Shown: in pieces, positions 33,715 through 43,215 of the stretch
How positions within the stretch are numbered: position 1 is the stretch's first letter
How the letters are laid out: every line of letters starts with the position of its first letter
Origin: Geothermovivens sp964644845
GTDB taxonomy: Bacteria > Zhuqueibacterota > Zhuqueibacteria > Oleimicrobiales > Geothermoviventaceae
Length of the DNA: 64,000 nucleotides
Direction of reading: 5' to 3'
NCBI GenBank assembly: GCA_964644845.1
Contig: CAZXXS010000056.1
Coordinates: 1 to 64,000, forward strand
Position numbers and translations under genes: made by a program
Notes under the pieces: model-generated
Database searches by the model: none
What the model was told of the DNA's origin: nothing
What the model saw: the letters and a program-made list of their open reading frames with translations, nothing else

Positions 33715-35400
33715 ATGAAGGGCAAAGCACTTGTCGCTGCGCTGGCTGTTCTTTTCCTGGCTGCGACGTTGCCTGGGCAGATCTTTGCACAGGCTCCGGA
33801 CACAGTGGTGGTGCCGTACATGATCGATGGCAACCCCCTCGGTGCCATCAACAAGTTCATCATGGGCGACACCACGGCCACGGGTGAGCGTGTGAATCCG
33901 AACCGCGTCTACAAACTGGAGCGCGGGAAGATCTACTTCTTTGACGCAACCATGGAAGTGTACTTTGACTTGAAGCTGATCGCGGACGACGACGACCCGG
34001 ATAACCCGACTCCGCCCCCGATCCTGGCTCGTGGTATCCTGCCGGATGGTAGCTCTCCGGGTACCTTGATCAAGCTGATGAGCGGGAACGGCTACTTCAA
34101 GAATCTGTACTTCCATGCTGTCCGTCCCGACCAGCAACCGCCAGGTTGGACCACCTGCGTCCAGTTGCGTGCTGACAGTGCACGCTACGTGTTCGAAAAC
34201 TGCGTTTTCGACGCCTGGGGTGGAACCGCAGTGCGGAACTACGCCAACTGGACCAAAACGTACATCTACGACTGCGTTTTCCGCAACATGATTCACCCGA
34301 CCGGTTGGTTTGGTGGCTCTTGCTACCTGAGCAATCCCGTGCCGACCGACACGATCGTAATGATCAACAACACGGAGTTCAACTGCGGTTCTTACCTGTA
34401 CGTGCCGAACAGGGAAATAAACCGATATTCTCGAATCGAACACAACACGGTGTTCACTACACACGTGAATGTGTTCTACGCGCCGTACGTGTCGAACGTG
34501 ACCTACGCCAACAATATTCTGTACAGCGTTTGCACGATGGCGCAGCGCGATGTGGAAATCGAAGGCGGTTGGTTTGACTGGGATGGCGAGATTTCGGGAA
34601 TCGTGAGCATCGACACGATTCCGCCGGACATCGCCAGCCGGGAAGGCATCACCGAGGCCGATCGGCGGGTCTGGTTCCTGAACAACGAATACTTCTGGCC
34701 GCAGAAGGTGAAAGATTTCTGGGCCAGCGCCGACACTCTTACGCCGCCGGTGTGGATCAACGATCGTACCAAAGCCATGCTGAATGACAAAGAGCACTGG
34801 CCCAACTTCAAGGTGGAAGGCAACATCGAGGCGGATCCGGGCTTCAACGACGAAATGATGACGGTCGTTGACAGTCTGCTGAAGTACTGCCGTTTGCTCC
34901 GTACCGGTCAGCAACAGGACTACCGCCACTACTACGATCCGGACCACGATCTGTTTGCGGTGCAATGGCCGCTGCCGGAGGACCTGACCTACTCGAACAC
35001 GGCCTTGATGACTGCCGGTACGGACGGCCTGCCGCTGGGTGACCTGAATTGGTACCCAGACAAGAAGGCGGAGTGGGTAACCAGCGTGAAGCAGGATCCG
35101 AAGCAGTCGCACATCCTGCCGAGCAACTACACCCTCTCCCAAAACTACCCGAACCCATTCAACCCAGTCACCACGATCTACTACCGCCTGAGCAAGAAAG
35201 AGCACGTGAAGCTCGGCATCTACAACATGCGTGGCCAGCTGGTGAAAATGCTGGTGGATAAAGATGTACCCGCCGGCGTGCACAGTGTCAAGTGGGACGG
35301 CACGGACGAGTCGGGTTCGCGGGTCTCCAGCGGCGTGTACATCTACCGCATGGAAGCTGGCAACTTCAGGGCTTCCAGACACATGATTTTCCTGAAGTAA
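33715..35400 (+). CDS. Secreted parallel beta-helix protein with C-terminal sorting domain
   Basis: A 561-residue exported protein. The signal peptide is MKGKALVAALAVLFLAATLPGQIFA. Residues about 110-330 carry repeated short strands (NGYFKNLYFHAV, RYVFENCVFDAWGG, KTYIYDCVFRNM, IVMINNTEFNCG, NVTYANNILYS), the pattern of a right-handed beta-helix such as pectate lyase-like or other polysaccharide-binding or -cleaving proteins. The last 90 residues are a FlgD-like/type A sorting domain (NYPNPFNPVTTIYYRL, GQLVKML, SSGVYIYRMEAG), used in FCB bacteria for secretion and surface anchoring through the type 9 route. No catalytic residues are identifiable. GGAGG precedes the ATG by nine bases, and a strong terminator follows. 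Confidence 0.85.
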   Translation: MKGKALVAALAVLFLAATLPGQIFAQAPDTVVVPYMIDGNPLGAINKFIMGDTTATGERVNPNRVYKLERGKIYFFDATMEVYFDLKLIADDDDPDNPTPPPILARGILPDGSSPGTLIKLMSGNGYFKNLYFHAVRPDQQPPGWTTCVQLRADSARYVFENCVFDAWGGTAVRNYANWTKTYIYDCVFRNMIHPTGWFGGSCYLSNPVPTDTIVMINNTEFNCGSYLYVPNREINRYSRIEHNTVFTTHVNVFYAPYVSNVTYANNILYSVCTMAQRDVEIEGGWFDWDGEISGIVSIDTIPPDIASREGITEADRRVWFLNNEYFWPQKVKDFWASADTLTPPVWINDRTKAMLNDKEHWPNFKVEGNIEADPGFNDEMMTVVDSLLKYCRLLRTGQQQDYRHYYDPDHDLFAVQWPLPEDLTYSNTALMTAGTDGLPLGDLNWYPDKKAEWVTSVKQDPKQSHILPSNYTLSQNYPNPFNPVTTIYYRLSKKEHVKLGIYNMRGQLVKMLVDKDVPAGVHSVKWDGTDESGSRVSSGVYIYRMEAGNFRASRHMIFLK

Positions 35401-35432
35401 GCCAGCTCTACGCGGGCTGAGACAAGTTCGCC

Positions 35433-35470
35433 AAACGGGGCAAGACCACGGGTGTCTTGCCCCGTTTTTT
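35433..35470 (+). terminator. Rho-independent terminator
   Basis: A 14-base stem (AAACGGGGCAAGAC / GTCTTGCCCCGTTT) with a seven-base loop runs into six Ts. It lies 33 bases after the sorting-domain gene's stop, ending the TonB-receptor/beta-helix unit. Confidence 0.9.
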
Positions 35471-35525
35471 GTAGGAAGAGACGAAACCTGTTTCTCGTAC
35501 GGAAGAAAAGGAAAGTGAGGCCGAA

Positions 35526-36578
35526 GTGGACACGACGCTCAGAGTCTGGACCTGGATGCACCCACCCGTGGACGACACCGAGCAAAAACTGGAAAAACGT
35601 TTAAGGCGCCTGAAAACCGGAGGTGTGGACGGCATTTTCCTGCTGGTTTACGACGGTCGGAAAGCCTTTTTCGAGAGCGGTGTGCTTCCGGTAGACAGCG
35701 ACCAACTGACGCGCGTCCTGCGGATCGCCGATCGGTTGGGGCTCGAAGTGCATGCCTGGATGTTCACATTGAACTGCAATGTGGACTGGGTCAAAGAACA
35801 TCACCCGGAATGGTTCGTCGTGAACAGGAAGGGCCATTCTACACTGGTCGAGCGTCCGTACGTGGAGTACTACAACTGGTTGTGCCCGAGTCGGGAGGAA
35901 GTGATTGGGTACGTTCTGTCCGTTGTGCACGAAATTGCGCGGATACCTGGACTCGCCGGCGTTCATTTGGACTACATCCGATTCCCGGATGTGATTTTGC
36001 CTAAAGGGTTGCATGCCCACTACAATTTGGTTCAGGACAGAGAACTTCCCGAGTACGACTACTGCTACTGCGAGGTCTGCCGGAAGGCGTTTCGCGAGGA
36101 AACGGACCGGGATCCCTTGCGAGAAAAGGATCCTTCACAAGATGAAGCCTGGCGGCGGTTTCGAGAGAAGCGAATCACGCGCGTGGTGGAGCTGGCCGCG
36201 GCGGAAATTCAAGCCGCAGGTAAACAGACCACCGCTGCGGTCTTTGCGACGCCATCGCTGGCCAGGCAGCTGGTGCGCCAGGACTGGCCCCGCTGGCCAT
36301 TGGACGCGGTTTTCCCGATGATTTACCACAAATTCTACGACGAACCGCCCGAGTGGATCGAGACGGCCGGACGGGAAGGGGTAGAGGCCTTAAGGGGAAG
36401 AATTCCTCTCTTCGCAGGGGTGTTTGTGCCAGAGCTCCCGGGAAACCTAGCCGGTGAGGCTCTAAATTTGGCGTTACGAGGAGGTGCGCAGGGTGTTTCT
36501 CTTTTCTCTGCAGAGGCATTGACGGACGAACAACTGGCGGCAGTGGCAAAAGCCAAAGAGACCGCACTGTCGACCTGA
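35526..36578 (+). CDS. Cytosolic family 10 glycosyl hydrolase-like (GHL10-type) protein
   Basis: A 350-residue TIM-barrel protein, paralogous to the Tat-exported protein at 7689-8825 and alike over the whole length: HPEWFVVNRKG, NWLCPSREEV, GVHLDYIRFPDV, the CYCEVC cysteine motif and LVRQDWPRW. It lacks any signal peptide, starting with a GTG and TTLRVWTWMHPP, so it should work in the cytosol. Suspected activity is glycosidic bond cleavage; the family has no solid biochemical substrate. The GTG at 35526 has GAGG about nine bases upstream. It follows a terminator and so starts a new unit; a perfect 16-base palindrome begins one base after its stop, which may control the genes downstream. Confidence 0.8.
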   Translation: MDTTLRVWTWMHPPVDDTEQKLEKRLRRLKTGGVDGIFLLVYDGRKAFFESGVLPVDSDQLTRVLRIADRLGLEVHAWMFTLNCNVDWVKEHHPEWFVVNRKGHSTLVERPYVEYYNWLCPSREEVIGYVLSVVHEIARIPGLAGVHLDYIRFPDVILPKGLHAHYNLVQDRELPEYDYCYCEVCRKAFREETDRDPLREKDPSQDEAWRRFREKRITRVVELAAAEIQAAGKQTTAAVFATPSLARQLVRQDWPRWPLDAVFPMIYHKFYDEPPEWIETAGREGVEALRGRIPLFAGVFVPELPGNLAGEALNLALRGGAQGVSLFSAEALTDEQLAAVAKAKETALST

Positions 36579-36890
36579 GTTGCGTTGCAACGCAAGGCGA
36601 CTGAAGCTCGAATATGTGCACTTTGTGTTCTGGTGCGCGTCCAGGCGGTTGTGAGGGGGAGGGCAAATGGGATGGAGGGGTGTTAGCGTCGACGTGGATT
36701 TGGGACTGGTTGGCAAATTGCTCCGGCGGCGTGGCATCTGACCCGTGGAGCCGCAGCGAGAGTAGTTTGGTGATCTTGTTGGGAGGAATATTTGCCCTGT
36801 GTTCTCGTCCTGTGACTACCACGTCACGCGGGGGCCCGTGTGTTGCCGGCTGTGTCGGGTTCCAAGGCCAGAATCTGGGAGGCTTGAGGC
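36579..36890. other. Short gene-free region with palindrome
   Basis: 312 bases between the family-10-like gene and the DUF4838 gene. Apart from the palindrome at 36580-36595 I see no feature and no clear promoter boxes. Confidence 0.5.
36580..36595. promoter_or_regulatory. Perfect 16-base palindrome, operator-like
   Basis: TTGCGTTGCAACGCAA reads the same on both strands and begins one base after the TGA of the preceding gene, about 295 bases before the DUF4838 start. Length and CG/GC centre resemble LacI- or GntR-type operators of sugar genes. It has no T-tail, so it is not a terminator. No exact second copy was seen. Confidence 0.45.
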
Positions 36891-39431
36891 ATGATCGGAG
36901 GTTTGAGACGGACTTTCGCTCTCCAAGTGATCTTGATTGTCGCGGGTGCCCTGTGGATTTCGTGCGGCAGAACGAAGGTAGCCGTGCAAACACTGTTGCA
37001 CTGGCGCATTGTCGTTCCCGGCGATGCTATTCCGAGCGAGCAGTACGCCGCGCAAGAATTCCAGACGCTGTTCGAGCAGGCCACGGGAACTCGACTGCCG
37101 ATTGTGCACCGGGCGCAGTTGCCAACGGGAAACGTGTTCATCGGGGAGTCGCCGGACATGCGGGGGAGTGATGTCGGTTTTGCGACGGAAGGTTTCGGTG
37201 AAGAAGAGTTGGAGATTCGCCTGAAGCCTGACAACCTGGCCATTGCGGGAGGAAAACCAAGGGGCACGCTCTACGGCGTGTACGAGTTTTTCGAGCGCTT
37301 CCTGGGAACGCGCTTTCTCACGAAGGACTGCACGTACTTCCCGGCGGATGTCGGAGAGTGGAAACTTACGTGTCGCAGGTGGCACGCGAAACCGGTTTTT
37401 CTTTACCGGAACGTGTATTTTGGCGAAATACAGAGGAATCCCGGGTTCGCCACACGTCTGCGCGTGAACACGGTGACGGATTCTGCCAAATACGGTGGCC
37501 GCACGTCCCAGCAGTTGATCAATCACTCATTCTACAGGTTGGTTCCGGTGGCGAAGTACGGCAAGGCTCACCCGGAGTACTACGCTCTTGTGAACGGGGA
37601 GCGGAAATTACAAATGTGGGGCGGCGGACCGCAACTGGATGTGTCGAATCCGGAAGTGGTCGACCTTGTCACACAGGCGATTTTGAAGGAGATCGAGGAA
37701 CATCCGGAGTGGCGTAACTACAGCGTGAGCCAAAACGACAACGATCAGTATTGCCACTGCGATTCTTGCGAAGCGATTAACCGCCGTGAGGGCACCCCCA
37801 TGGGAGCTCACCTCCGTTTTGTGAACCAGGTGGCTCGAAGGGTGGCGCGAAAGTACCCGAACAAATGGATTGGCACGTTGGCGTACTGGTACACGCGCAA
37901 ACCGCCGAAACACATTAGGCCGGCGCCGAATGTACAGATCCAGCTGGCGGACATCGAATGCTGTCGGCTGCACGCGATCGATGACCCAACCTGTCCAAGA
38001 AACGCGCCTTTCCGGGAAGAACTGGAGGCGTGGAGCAGAATCACGAGAGAGTTGTACATTTGGACCTACGCAACTGACTTTCGGTACTACGATCTGCCCA
38101 TCCCGAATCTGAAGAGCATCGGAAGAAACATCCAGTTTTACGCGTCCCACAACGTGAAAGGTGTTTTTGAGCAGGGCAACGGTAACGTTCTTGCCGGGGA
38201 GATGAGCGACTTGCGGAACTACGTCATTGCGCGCTGTCTGTGGGACCCGACACTGGACAGCTGGTCAGTGGCCAAAGAATTCTGCGACTTGTACTACGGC
38301 AAAGCAGCACCGATTGTTTGGGATTACCTGAATTTCGAGCACGACTGGGTGGAAAAACACGGCGACCACCCCACCTGCTTTGCGAATCCGCGGATGCTGG
38401 GTTTGAACCGCGAATTTGCTTTGAAGGCGTTTGATTTCTTCAAACGCGCTCTTGAGGCGGCCGAGAACGACACGATTCGGAAGCGGGTGGAGAAAATATC
38501 GATCACAGCCTACCGGACGATGATGGAGGCAGGTGCCAGGTTCGTCTACCGGGACGGGCGTTTACGACGGGAGTATCCCCCGGGCTACGAAAACGTAGTT
38601 CAGCAGTACATTGCTCTCGCGCACAAGATTGGTCTGACCTCACCTGGAGAGGGGATGAGTTTTGCGGAGTTCGAGGAGCGCTTGAAAGAAGCGTACATTG
38701 CCGGGATCCCGGCACTGAAGGTTGAGAGCCCGGTGTGGAAATTGATTGCGATGCCGGGAAAAAACGGCAAAGTGGTGGTCATGGAGCACAAACCGGACGG
38801 GCGGCAGTTGCTCCAGATGTTACAGACGAATTTCGATTACGGTGCTCTGGATGAGTTCCCTGCCGACGTGGTGGACCTGAGCAAGATCCGGTTTGCCTAC
38901 ACGGGCAGCGTGGAAGGCAACCGCCTGGTCATGCGACTGCGGTTGTCGGACGGATCCAGCATTGAGCGGCGGATCTGGCTGTCGGACGGGCGCCCCGACG
39001 AGGTCTTCTGTAAGACAACCATCGTTCATCGCGGCGCCAAGCCGAGAGCTTATCAATTTGTAGTGCATCCGGAATTCTGGACCGGTACCTCGTCAGCCGA
39101 CTGGAACGTGTTGAGCGCGTACGTGTACTTGAATGGACACTGGGAACGCTACAACGACAGCCTGCGTGCCGCCAGTGGACCCAAGACACACCTTCTCATT
39201 GAGGCTGTGAATGGCGGACGGCACGCGTATTTCAATCACGAGGCGGGATTTGGTGTACTGGAGACGTACGATCCAGCCAAGTTTGAGCGCTTGCGTACCT
39301 GGTGGGTTCCGGATGAGAGCTTGATCAATTTGGAGATCTTGACCAAACGGGTCACACTTCACCGAGGCGAATCGTTCAGCTACACGTACGCCTTTCAGTA
39401 CCTGACGAAATGGCCGCCGCCGGCCGAGTAG
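36891..39431 (+). CDS. DUF4838 (alpha-glucuronidase-like) lipoprotein
   Basis: An 846-residue exported protein. The N-terminus has a hydrophobic run ending in a lipobox-like ISC at about residues 23-25, so it is probably a lipoprotein. Residues about 40-150 form the alpha/beta domain seen at the N-terminus of GH20/GH67-type enzymes (VVPGDAIPSEQYAAQEF, GGKPRGTLYGVYEFFERFLG), followed by a TIM-barrel-like DUF4838 domain (about 170-480). That domain has the cysteine-rich NDNDQYCHCDSC and the conserved FEQGN. A beta-sandwich-like tail completes it. DUF4838 proteins are presumed glycosidases found in polysaccharide-use loci, with no firm activity. No ribosome site is outstanding; the ATG at 36891 directly precedes the signal peptide. 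The fucosidase gene follows. Confidence 0.82.
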   Translation: MIGGLRRTFALQVILIVAGALWISCGRTKVAVQTLLHWRIVVPGDAIPSEQYAAQEFQTLFEQATGTRLPIVHRAQLPTGNVFIGESPDMRGSDVGFATEGFGEEELEIRLKPDNLAIAGGKPRGTLYGVYEFFERFLGTRFLTKDCTYFPADVGEWKLTCRRWHAKPVFLYRNVYFGEIQRNPGFATRLRVNTVTDSAKYGGRTSQQLINHSFYRLVPVAKYGKAHPEYYALVNGERKLQMWGGGPQLDVSNPEVVDLVTQAILKEIEEHPEWRNYSVSQNDNDQYCHCDSCEAINRREGTPMGAHLRFVNQVARRVARKYPNKWIGTLAYWYTRKPPKHIRPAPNVQIQLADIECCRLHAIDDPTCPRNAPFREELEAWSRITRELYIWTYATDFRYYDLPIPNLKSIGRNIQFYASHNVKGVFEQGNGNVLAGEMSDLRNYVIARCLWDPTLDSWSVAKEFCDLYYGKAAPIVWDYLNFEHDWVEKHGDHPTCFANPRMLGLNREFALKAFDFFKRALEAAENDTIRKRVEKISITAYRTMMEAGARFVYRDGRLRREYPPGYENVVQQYIALAHKIGLTSPGEGMSFAEFEERLKEAYIAGIPALKVESPVWKLIAMPGKNGKVVVMEHKPDGRQLLQMLQTNFDYGALDEFPADVVDLSKIRFAYTGSVEGNRLVMRLRLSDGSSIERRIWLSDGRPDEVFCKTTIVHRGAKPRAYQFVVHPEFWTGTSSADWNVLSAYVYLNGHWERYNDSLRAASGPKTHLLIEAVNGGRHAYFNHEAGFGVLETYDPAKFERLRTWWVPDESLINLEILTKRVTLHRGESFSYTYAFQYLTKWPPPAE

Positions 39432-39494
39432 CCAAGTGTGCTACCGGGAGGTCCGCTTGAAGGACGTCTCTGGGCGCTGAAATGGCGGGCTGGG

Positions 39495-39519
39495 CAGGAG
39501 GCTTTTTGGGTGCCTCCTG
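39495..39519 (+). other. Hairpin downstream of the DUF4838 gene
   Basis: CAGGAGGC pairs perfectly with GCCTCCTG around a nine-base, T-rich loop, 64 bases after the stop. There is no T-tract after the stem, so it may be an mRNA-stabilising or processing hairpin between DUF4838 and fucosidase genes. It also could mask a ribosome site. Confidence 0.35.
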
Positions 39520-39688
39520 GGAAATGTGAAGCCGTAGCGTATTTCGGAAGCCTCAATTACCAGGGGACGCACTGCCTGACCGGAGGAATGGACTGTGGAA
39601 AGGGTCTTCCGCCAGTAGCTTGCGTAGCTTCAGGGCCAAGGTCAGGATGGGGTTGGTTTCGGAGACTAAGAAACCGAGGAGGTTGCAC

Positions 39689-41143
39689 ATGAGGCTGATC
39701 TGTTTGTTTGCAGGACTGATGTTGCTGGCCGTTGTGGACGGCTACGCTCATCCCAGCGATCAGAAGTACATTCCTGACCCTGATCCCGCCATTCAAAGGC
39801 GGATCGAAGCCTGGCGGGACCTGAAATTCGGCCTCCTGATGCACTGGGGACCTTACAGCCAGTGGGGTGTTGTGGAGTCCTGGTCGATTTGTTCGGAAGA
39901 CGAACCGTGGTGCAAAAGGCCGTACGATGACTACGAGCGGTACAAGCGCGAGTACGAGCGTCTGAAACTTACGTTCAACCCCGTCAAATTCAACCCCGAG
40001 AAATGGGCCAAAGCTGCCAGGGAAGCTGGGATGAGGTACGTGGTGTTCACGACCAAACATCACGACGGCTTTTGCATGTTCGACACGAAGTACACCGACT
40101 ACAAGATTACGGCCCCGGATTGCCCGTTCAGCAAGGACCCACGAGCGGATGTGACGAGAGAGATTTTCAACGCTTTTCGAAAGCAAGGTTTTTGGATTGG
40201 GGCTTACTTTTCCAAACCAGATTGGCACTGCGACTATTACTGGTGGCGCCGTTTTGCTACACCCGACCGCAACGTCAACTACGACATCAAAAAGTATCCG
40301 GAGAGGTGGGAGAAGTTTGTTCAGTACACGCACAATCAAATTCTGGAGCTGGTGAAGAACTACGGTCCGCTGGACATTCTGTGGCTGGACGGCGGTTGGG
40401 TTCGCCGACTTACGGACAAACAGATCCAGGCGGCCATCAACAGTCCCAACTACAAATTCACCCACATCCAGAGCCAGGACATTCGAATTGAAGAGCTGGT
40501 TAGGAAAGCGCGCGAAGTGCAACCCAACCTGATTGTGGTAGACCGGGCTGTGGAAGGACCGTACCAGAACTACTTGACCCCCGAGAACCGCGTTCCAGAA
40601 CAGATGTTGCCCTATCCCTGGGAATCGTGCATTGTGGCCGGAGGCGGGTGGTCGTGGCGCCCGAACGCCCAGTACAAATCCGCGCGCCAACTTGTCCACA
40701 TGCTGGTGGACATTGTAGCCAAAGGGGGCAACCTGCTTTTGAACATCGCCCCGGGGCCAGACGGCACGTGGGATGCGGCGGCCTACGATCGCCTTGCGAA
40801 AATCGGTGCCTGGATGCGGGTTAACAGCGAAGCCATCTACGGGTCACGTCCAGTGGCGCCGTATTTCGAGGGGAAAGTACGCCTCACCCGGGGCAAGGAC
40901 GGGTCGGTTTACCTGATCTACCTTGGTGACGAGGACGAGCACACGCCCCCTGCCGAAATTGCGGTTTCCCGCTATCAACCGCCAGAGGGAGCTGTCGCCA
41001 GGTTTGTAGGCGTGGATTCCAGGCTCACATGGCGCGGGGTTGGTAGTCGGGGCGTGGTTGTGGAAATCCCCGAATCCATTCGCGACAATCCCCCGTGCGA
41101 CTACGCCTGGACGGTGAAATTCACACCGGGAGCGACGGAGTAA
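39689..41143 (+). CDS. Secreted GH29 alpha-L-fucosidase
   Basis: A 484-residue exported enzyme that removes alpha-linked L-fucose from glycans. A signal peptide (MRLICLFAGLMLLAVVDGYA) precedes a GH29 TIM barrel: RDLKFGLLMHWGPYSQWG near residues 45-62, FTTKHHDGFCMFD in the middle, and DILWLDGGW, where the Asp of LWLDGGW is the expected nucleophile. The C-terminal 120 residues make the usual beta-sandwich. The ATG at 39689 has GAGGAGG seven bases upstream; a frame from 39620 would only add a basic leader. Together with the GH38 mannosidase and the DUF4838 protein it points to use of fucosylated, mannose-containing glycans. Confidence 0.92.
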   Translation: MRLICLFAGLMLLAVVDGYAHPSDQKYIPDPDPAIQRRIEAWRDLKFGLLMHWGPYSQWGVVESWSICSEDEPWCKRPYDDYERYKREYERLKLTFNPVKFNPEKWAKAAREAGMRYVVFTTKHHDGFCMFDTKYTDYKITAPDCPFSKDPRADVTREIFNAFRKQGFWIGAYFSKPDWHCDYYWWRRFATPDRNVNYDIKKYPERWEKFVQYTHNQILELVKNYGPLDILWLDGGWVRRLTDKQIQAAINSPNYKFTHIQSQDIRIEELVRKAREVQPNLIVVDRAVEGPYQNYLTPENRVPEQMLPYPWESCIVAGGGWSWRPNAQYKSARQLVHMLVDIVAKGGNLLLNIAPGPDGTWDAAAYDRLAKIGAWMRVNSEAIYGSRPVAPYFEGKVRLTRGKDGSVYLIYLGDEDEHTPPAEIAVSRYQPPEGAVARFVGVDSRLTWRGVGSRGVVVEIPESIRDNPPCDYAWTVKFTPGATE

Positions 41144-41436
41144 AGGAACCGAACTCCAGGCAGGATGGAATTGATTTTCGAAAGAGATGCGCCACTGGAA
41201 GGCCCCTTGAAAAGTATTGAAGCCCTGGGGCTTGCGGACCGCACCGGGGTTTGCACTGCAGATGAGTAGCGCCCTCAGCCGAATGCCAAGCCGCCGTCGC
41301 AGCAGATTTGCAGGGGGGACAGGGTCGGCAGGGTGAGATTGCGCTGACCGTACAGCTTACCCTGTGGCACTTCGGGGTAAATCCTCCTGTACAGTGGGCA
41401 AACTCGCGGCGCCGTTGAAATTCAAAGTGGACAATG

Positions 41437-42813
41437 TCAGCTGCGGGTTTGGCGCCTGTCCAGGGAATCTGTTACCGCACGGTAAATCAGCAGCGCTACG
41501 AAAGCCGCCAGGCCAATGCCTGCGTACACGTACCAGATGACGTGCGCGTGGGCGTAAGCCGCTGGCATGGGCCCGTGGCCGGCCAGAGCGGCGGCGTGTT
41601 GCGCTTGTTCCGCTGCTGAAAGTGTGTGAGGATCAGGGCAAAAGGCGTTCAACAAGTAGCCGGAGATGGCAAAGCCAAAAAGCCAGGCGAAGAACGTGGT
41701 CAAGTGGGCGTAACCCATGTAGAGGCCGACCTCGTCTTTAGGGGCTTGTTTGGACGCGTACTCGTAGAAGCGAGGCGAAAGAAAACATTCGGCCAGGCCC
41801 TGAAGCGCGATGCCCAGGATCAGCGCCACCGTGACCGGGTGCAGGTGGACAAAGCCGAGATGCACGGGGTTTCCGAACAAGCGAGCGAAAAGCGGGCTCA
41901 GGCTAACGGTGAGGGCGGAAAAGGGGATGATGAGCAGTGCGATCGCGATTGAGCTTACCGGCCGAAGCTTGCGAACCAGGTGGGTGATTGGGACGACGAA
42001 AATAACGACCACAAGGGGATTGATGTTCGCTAACCACTCCGGTGCCGCATGCTCGCCGATGAGCCGCAGGGCGTACTTGGGCATGGTGGCGTACAATTGA
42101 CCCTGGATTGTCCAAAAACCGGCCACGATGAGAATCAGGATCATAAAACGCACGTTCTGTACAACCCTTACCAGCCCACGCCATGCCTCTCGCAGACTCT
42201 TACCCATGCCGCTTGTGTCCACGTTGCGGTAGAGAATCACGATCACTGCAAGGGCCAACAGCGACATCCCCGCTGAGTAAAAGTTGATGTACTTCAGTCC
42301 AAGCTCAGTGCGCAGCGGTTTGGCTACGGTTTTCCCAAAAAACGCGCCGATGTTCACCATTTGGTAGAAAAGGGAGTAGGCGCGTGCTCGGTTGATGTCA
42401 TCAGAGGTTTTGGCCACGGTACCGGAAATGATCGGCTTCACGAATGAACCGCCGAGCATGATGATGAAGAGCGAAAGCAGAGCTGTTACTTTGGTCTGGA
42501 AAGCGCCCAGGAGACCGTAGCCCGCAGCGAGCAACGCGAAGGCGATGATGAGCGCCCGGCGGAAGCCGAGTTTGTCGGCTAAGGCGCCTGTAAAGGTGGG
42601 GGCCAGGTAGAGTAACGAGGCAAACCAGGCGACGACCCAGCCAGTCTCGACGTCGGTGAAGCCGACCTCACGTGTCAGGTAGAGGGTGAGAGTGATGAAC
42701 ACGCCGTAGTAGGCAGCGCGCTCGAAGAGTTCGATGACGTTGGCTGTCCAGAATTCTCGGGGGAATCTCCAGGTGAGACCTGAGCTGCTGTTTGAGGACA
42801 TGCGGTTACCCAC
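41437..42813 (-). CDS. MFS transporter, POT (proton-dependent oligopeptide transporter)-like
   Basis: A 458-residue inner-membrane protein with about 12 helices. The first helix contains ELFERAAYYGVFITLTLYL, which matches the E-x-x-E-R-like motif of POT/peptide transporters; ALADKLGFRRALI is the MFS loop 2-3 motif, and GGSFVKPIISGTVA is a helix 4 signature. The POT family imports di- and tripeptides with protons, but family borders are loose and some members move other solutes. ATG at 42813 or 42801 are both possible. It lies just downstream of the GH38 mannosidase gene on the same strand, 402 bases apart, so co-transcription is not certain. Confidence 0.82.
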   Translation of the reverse strand: MGNRMSSNSSSGLTWRFPREFWTANVIELFERAAYYGVFITLTLYLTREVGFTDVETGWVVAWFASLLYLAPTFTGALADKLGFRRALIIAFALLAAGYGLLGAFQTKVTALLSLFIIMLGGSFVKPIISGTVAKTSDDINRARAYSLFYQMVNIGAFFGKTVAKPLRTELGLKYINFYSAGMSLLALAVIVILYRNVDTSGMGKSLREAWRGLVRVVQNVRFMILILIVAGFWTIQGQLYATMPKYALRLIGEHAAPEWLANINPLVVVIFVVPITHLVRKLRPVSSIAIALLIIPFSALTVSLSPLFARLFGNPVHLGFVHLHPVTVALILGIALQGLAECFLSPRFYEYASKQAPKDEVGLYMGYAHLTTFFAWLFGFAISGYLLNAFCPDPHTLSAAEQAQHAAALAGHGPMPAAYAHAHVIWYVYAGIGLAAFVALLIYRAVTDSLDRRQTRS

Positions 42814-43215
42814 GATTACGATTCACGACTGCCGTTGCCATTTGACCAAGTTCCAGCAAGCGTGTTTCCGTAGAGGCCCTGCAGCGTTCATCGGCGCCAC
42901 CCCCGTTTTGTGGCGTCCGTCGATGCGGGTGCATCCTTGACCGCTGGGTTGTGGCGAGGACCTCGGGTTCTTCCACGTTTACCAACAAACTCGCGCCGCC
43001 GAAAGTGCGTTTGTTGCGGAACCGGACGCTCCACCGCGACCGAATTGCAACGGAACGTAGCGCACAGGTTGCGCAGGGCGCTTCTTCACTGTGCTGCTGG
43101 TAAGTGGATTGTAAGCCCTCGCCCAAAAACACGTAGCAAGGCACCTTGCGCGTTTCGTCAGACGTTCCCGATTCCACTCCGGCGCGGAGCGGGGTGTGAC
43201 TGGACTTGAAAGCCG
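42814..43215. other. Intergenic region between GH38 and MFS genes
   Basis: About 400 bases with no supported gene, terminator or clear repeat. Both flanking genes are on the minus strand, so a promoter for the transporter may lie here. Confidence 0.4.

Noticed and set aside
33694..35382. Long minus-strand open frame (562 codons) opposite the sorting-domain protein
   Set aside because: Valine/histidine/arginine-rich shadow of a gene with a signal peptide and a sorting domain; no motif of its own.
41363..41385. TGGCAC near a GC doublet as a sigma54 promoter
   Set aside because: The -12 TTGC part and its spacing are missing; other TGGCAC occurrences also fail.
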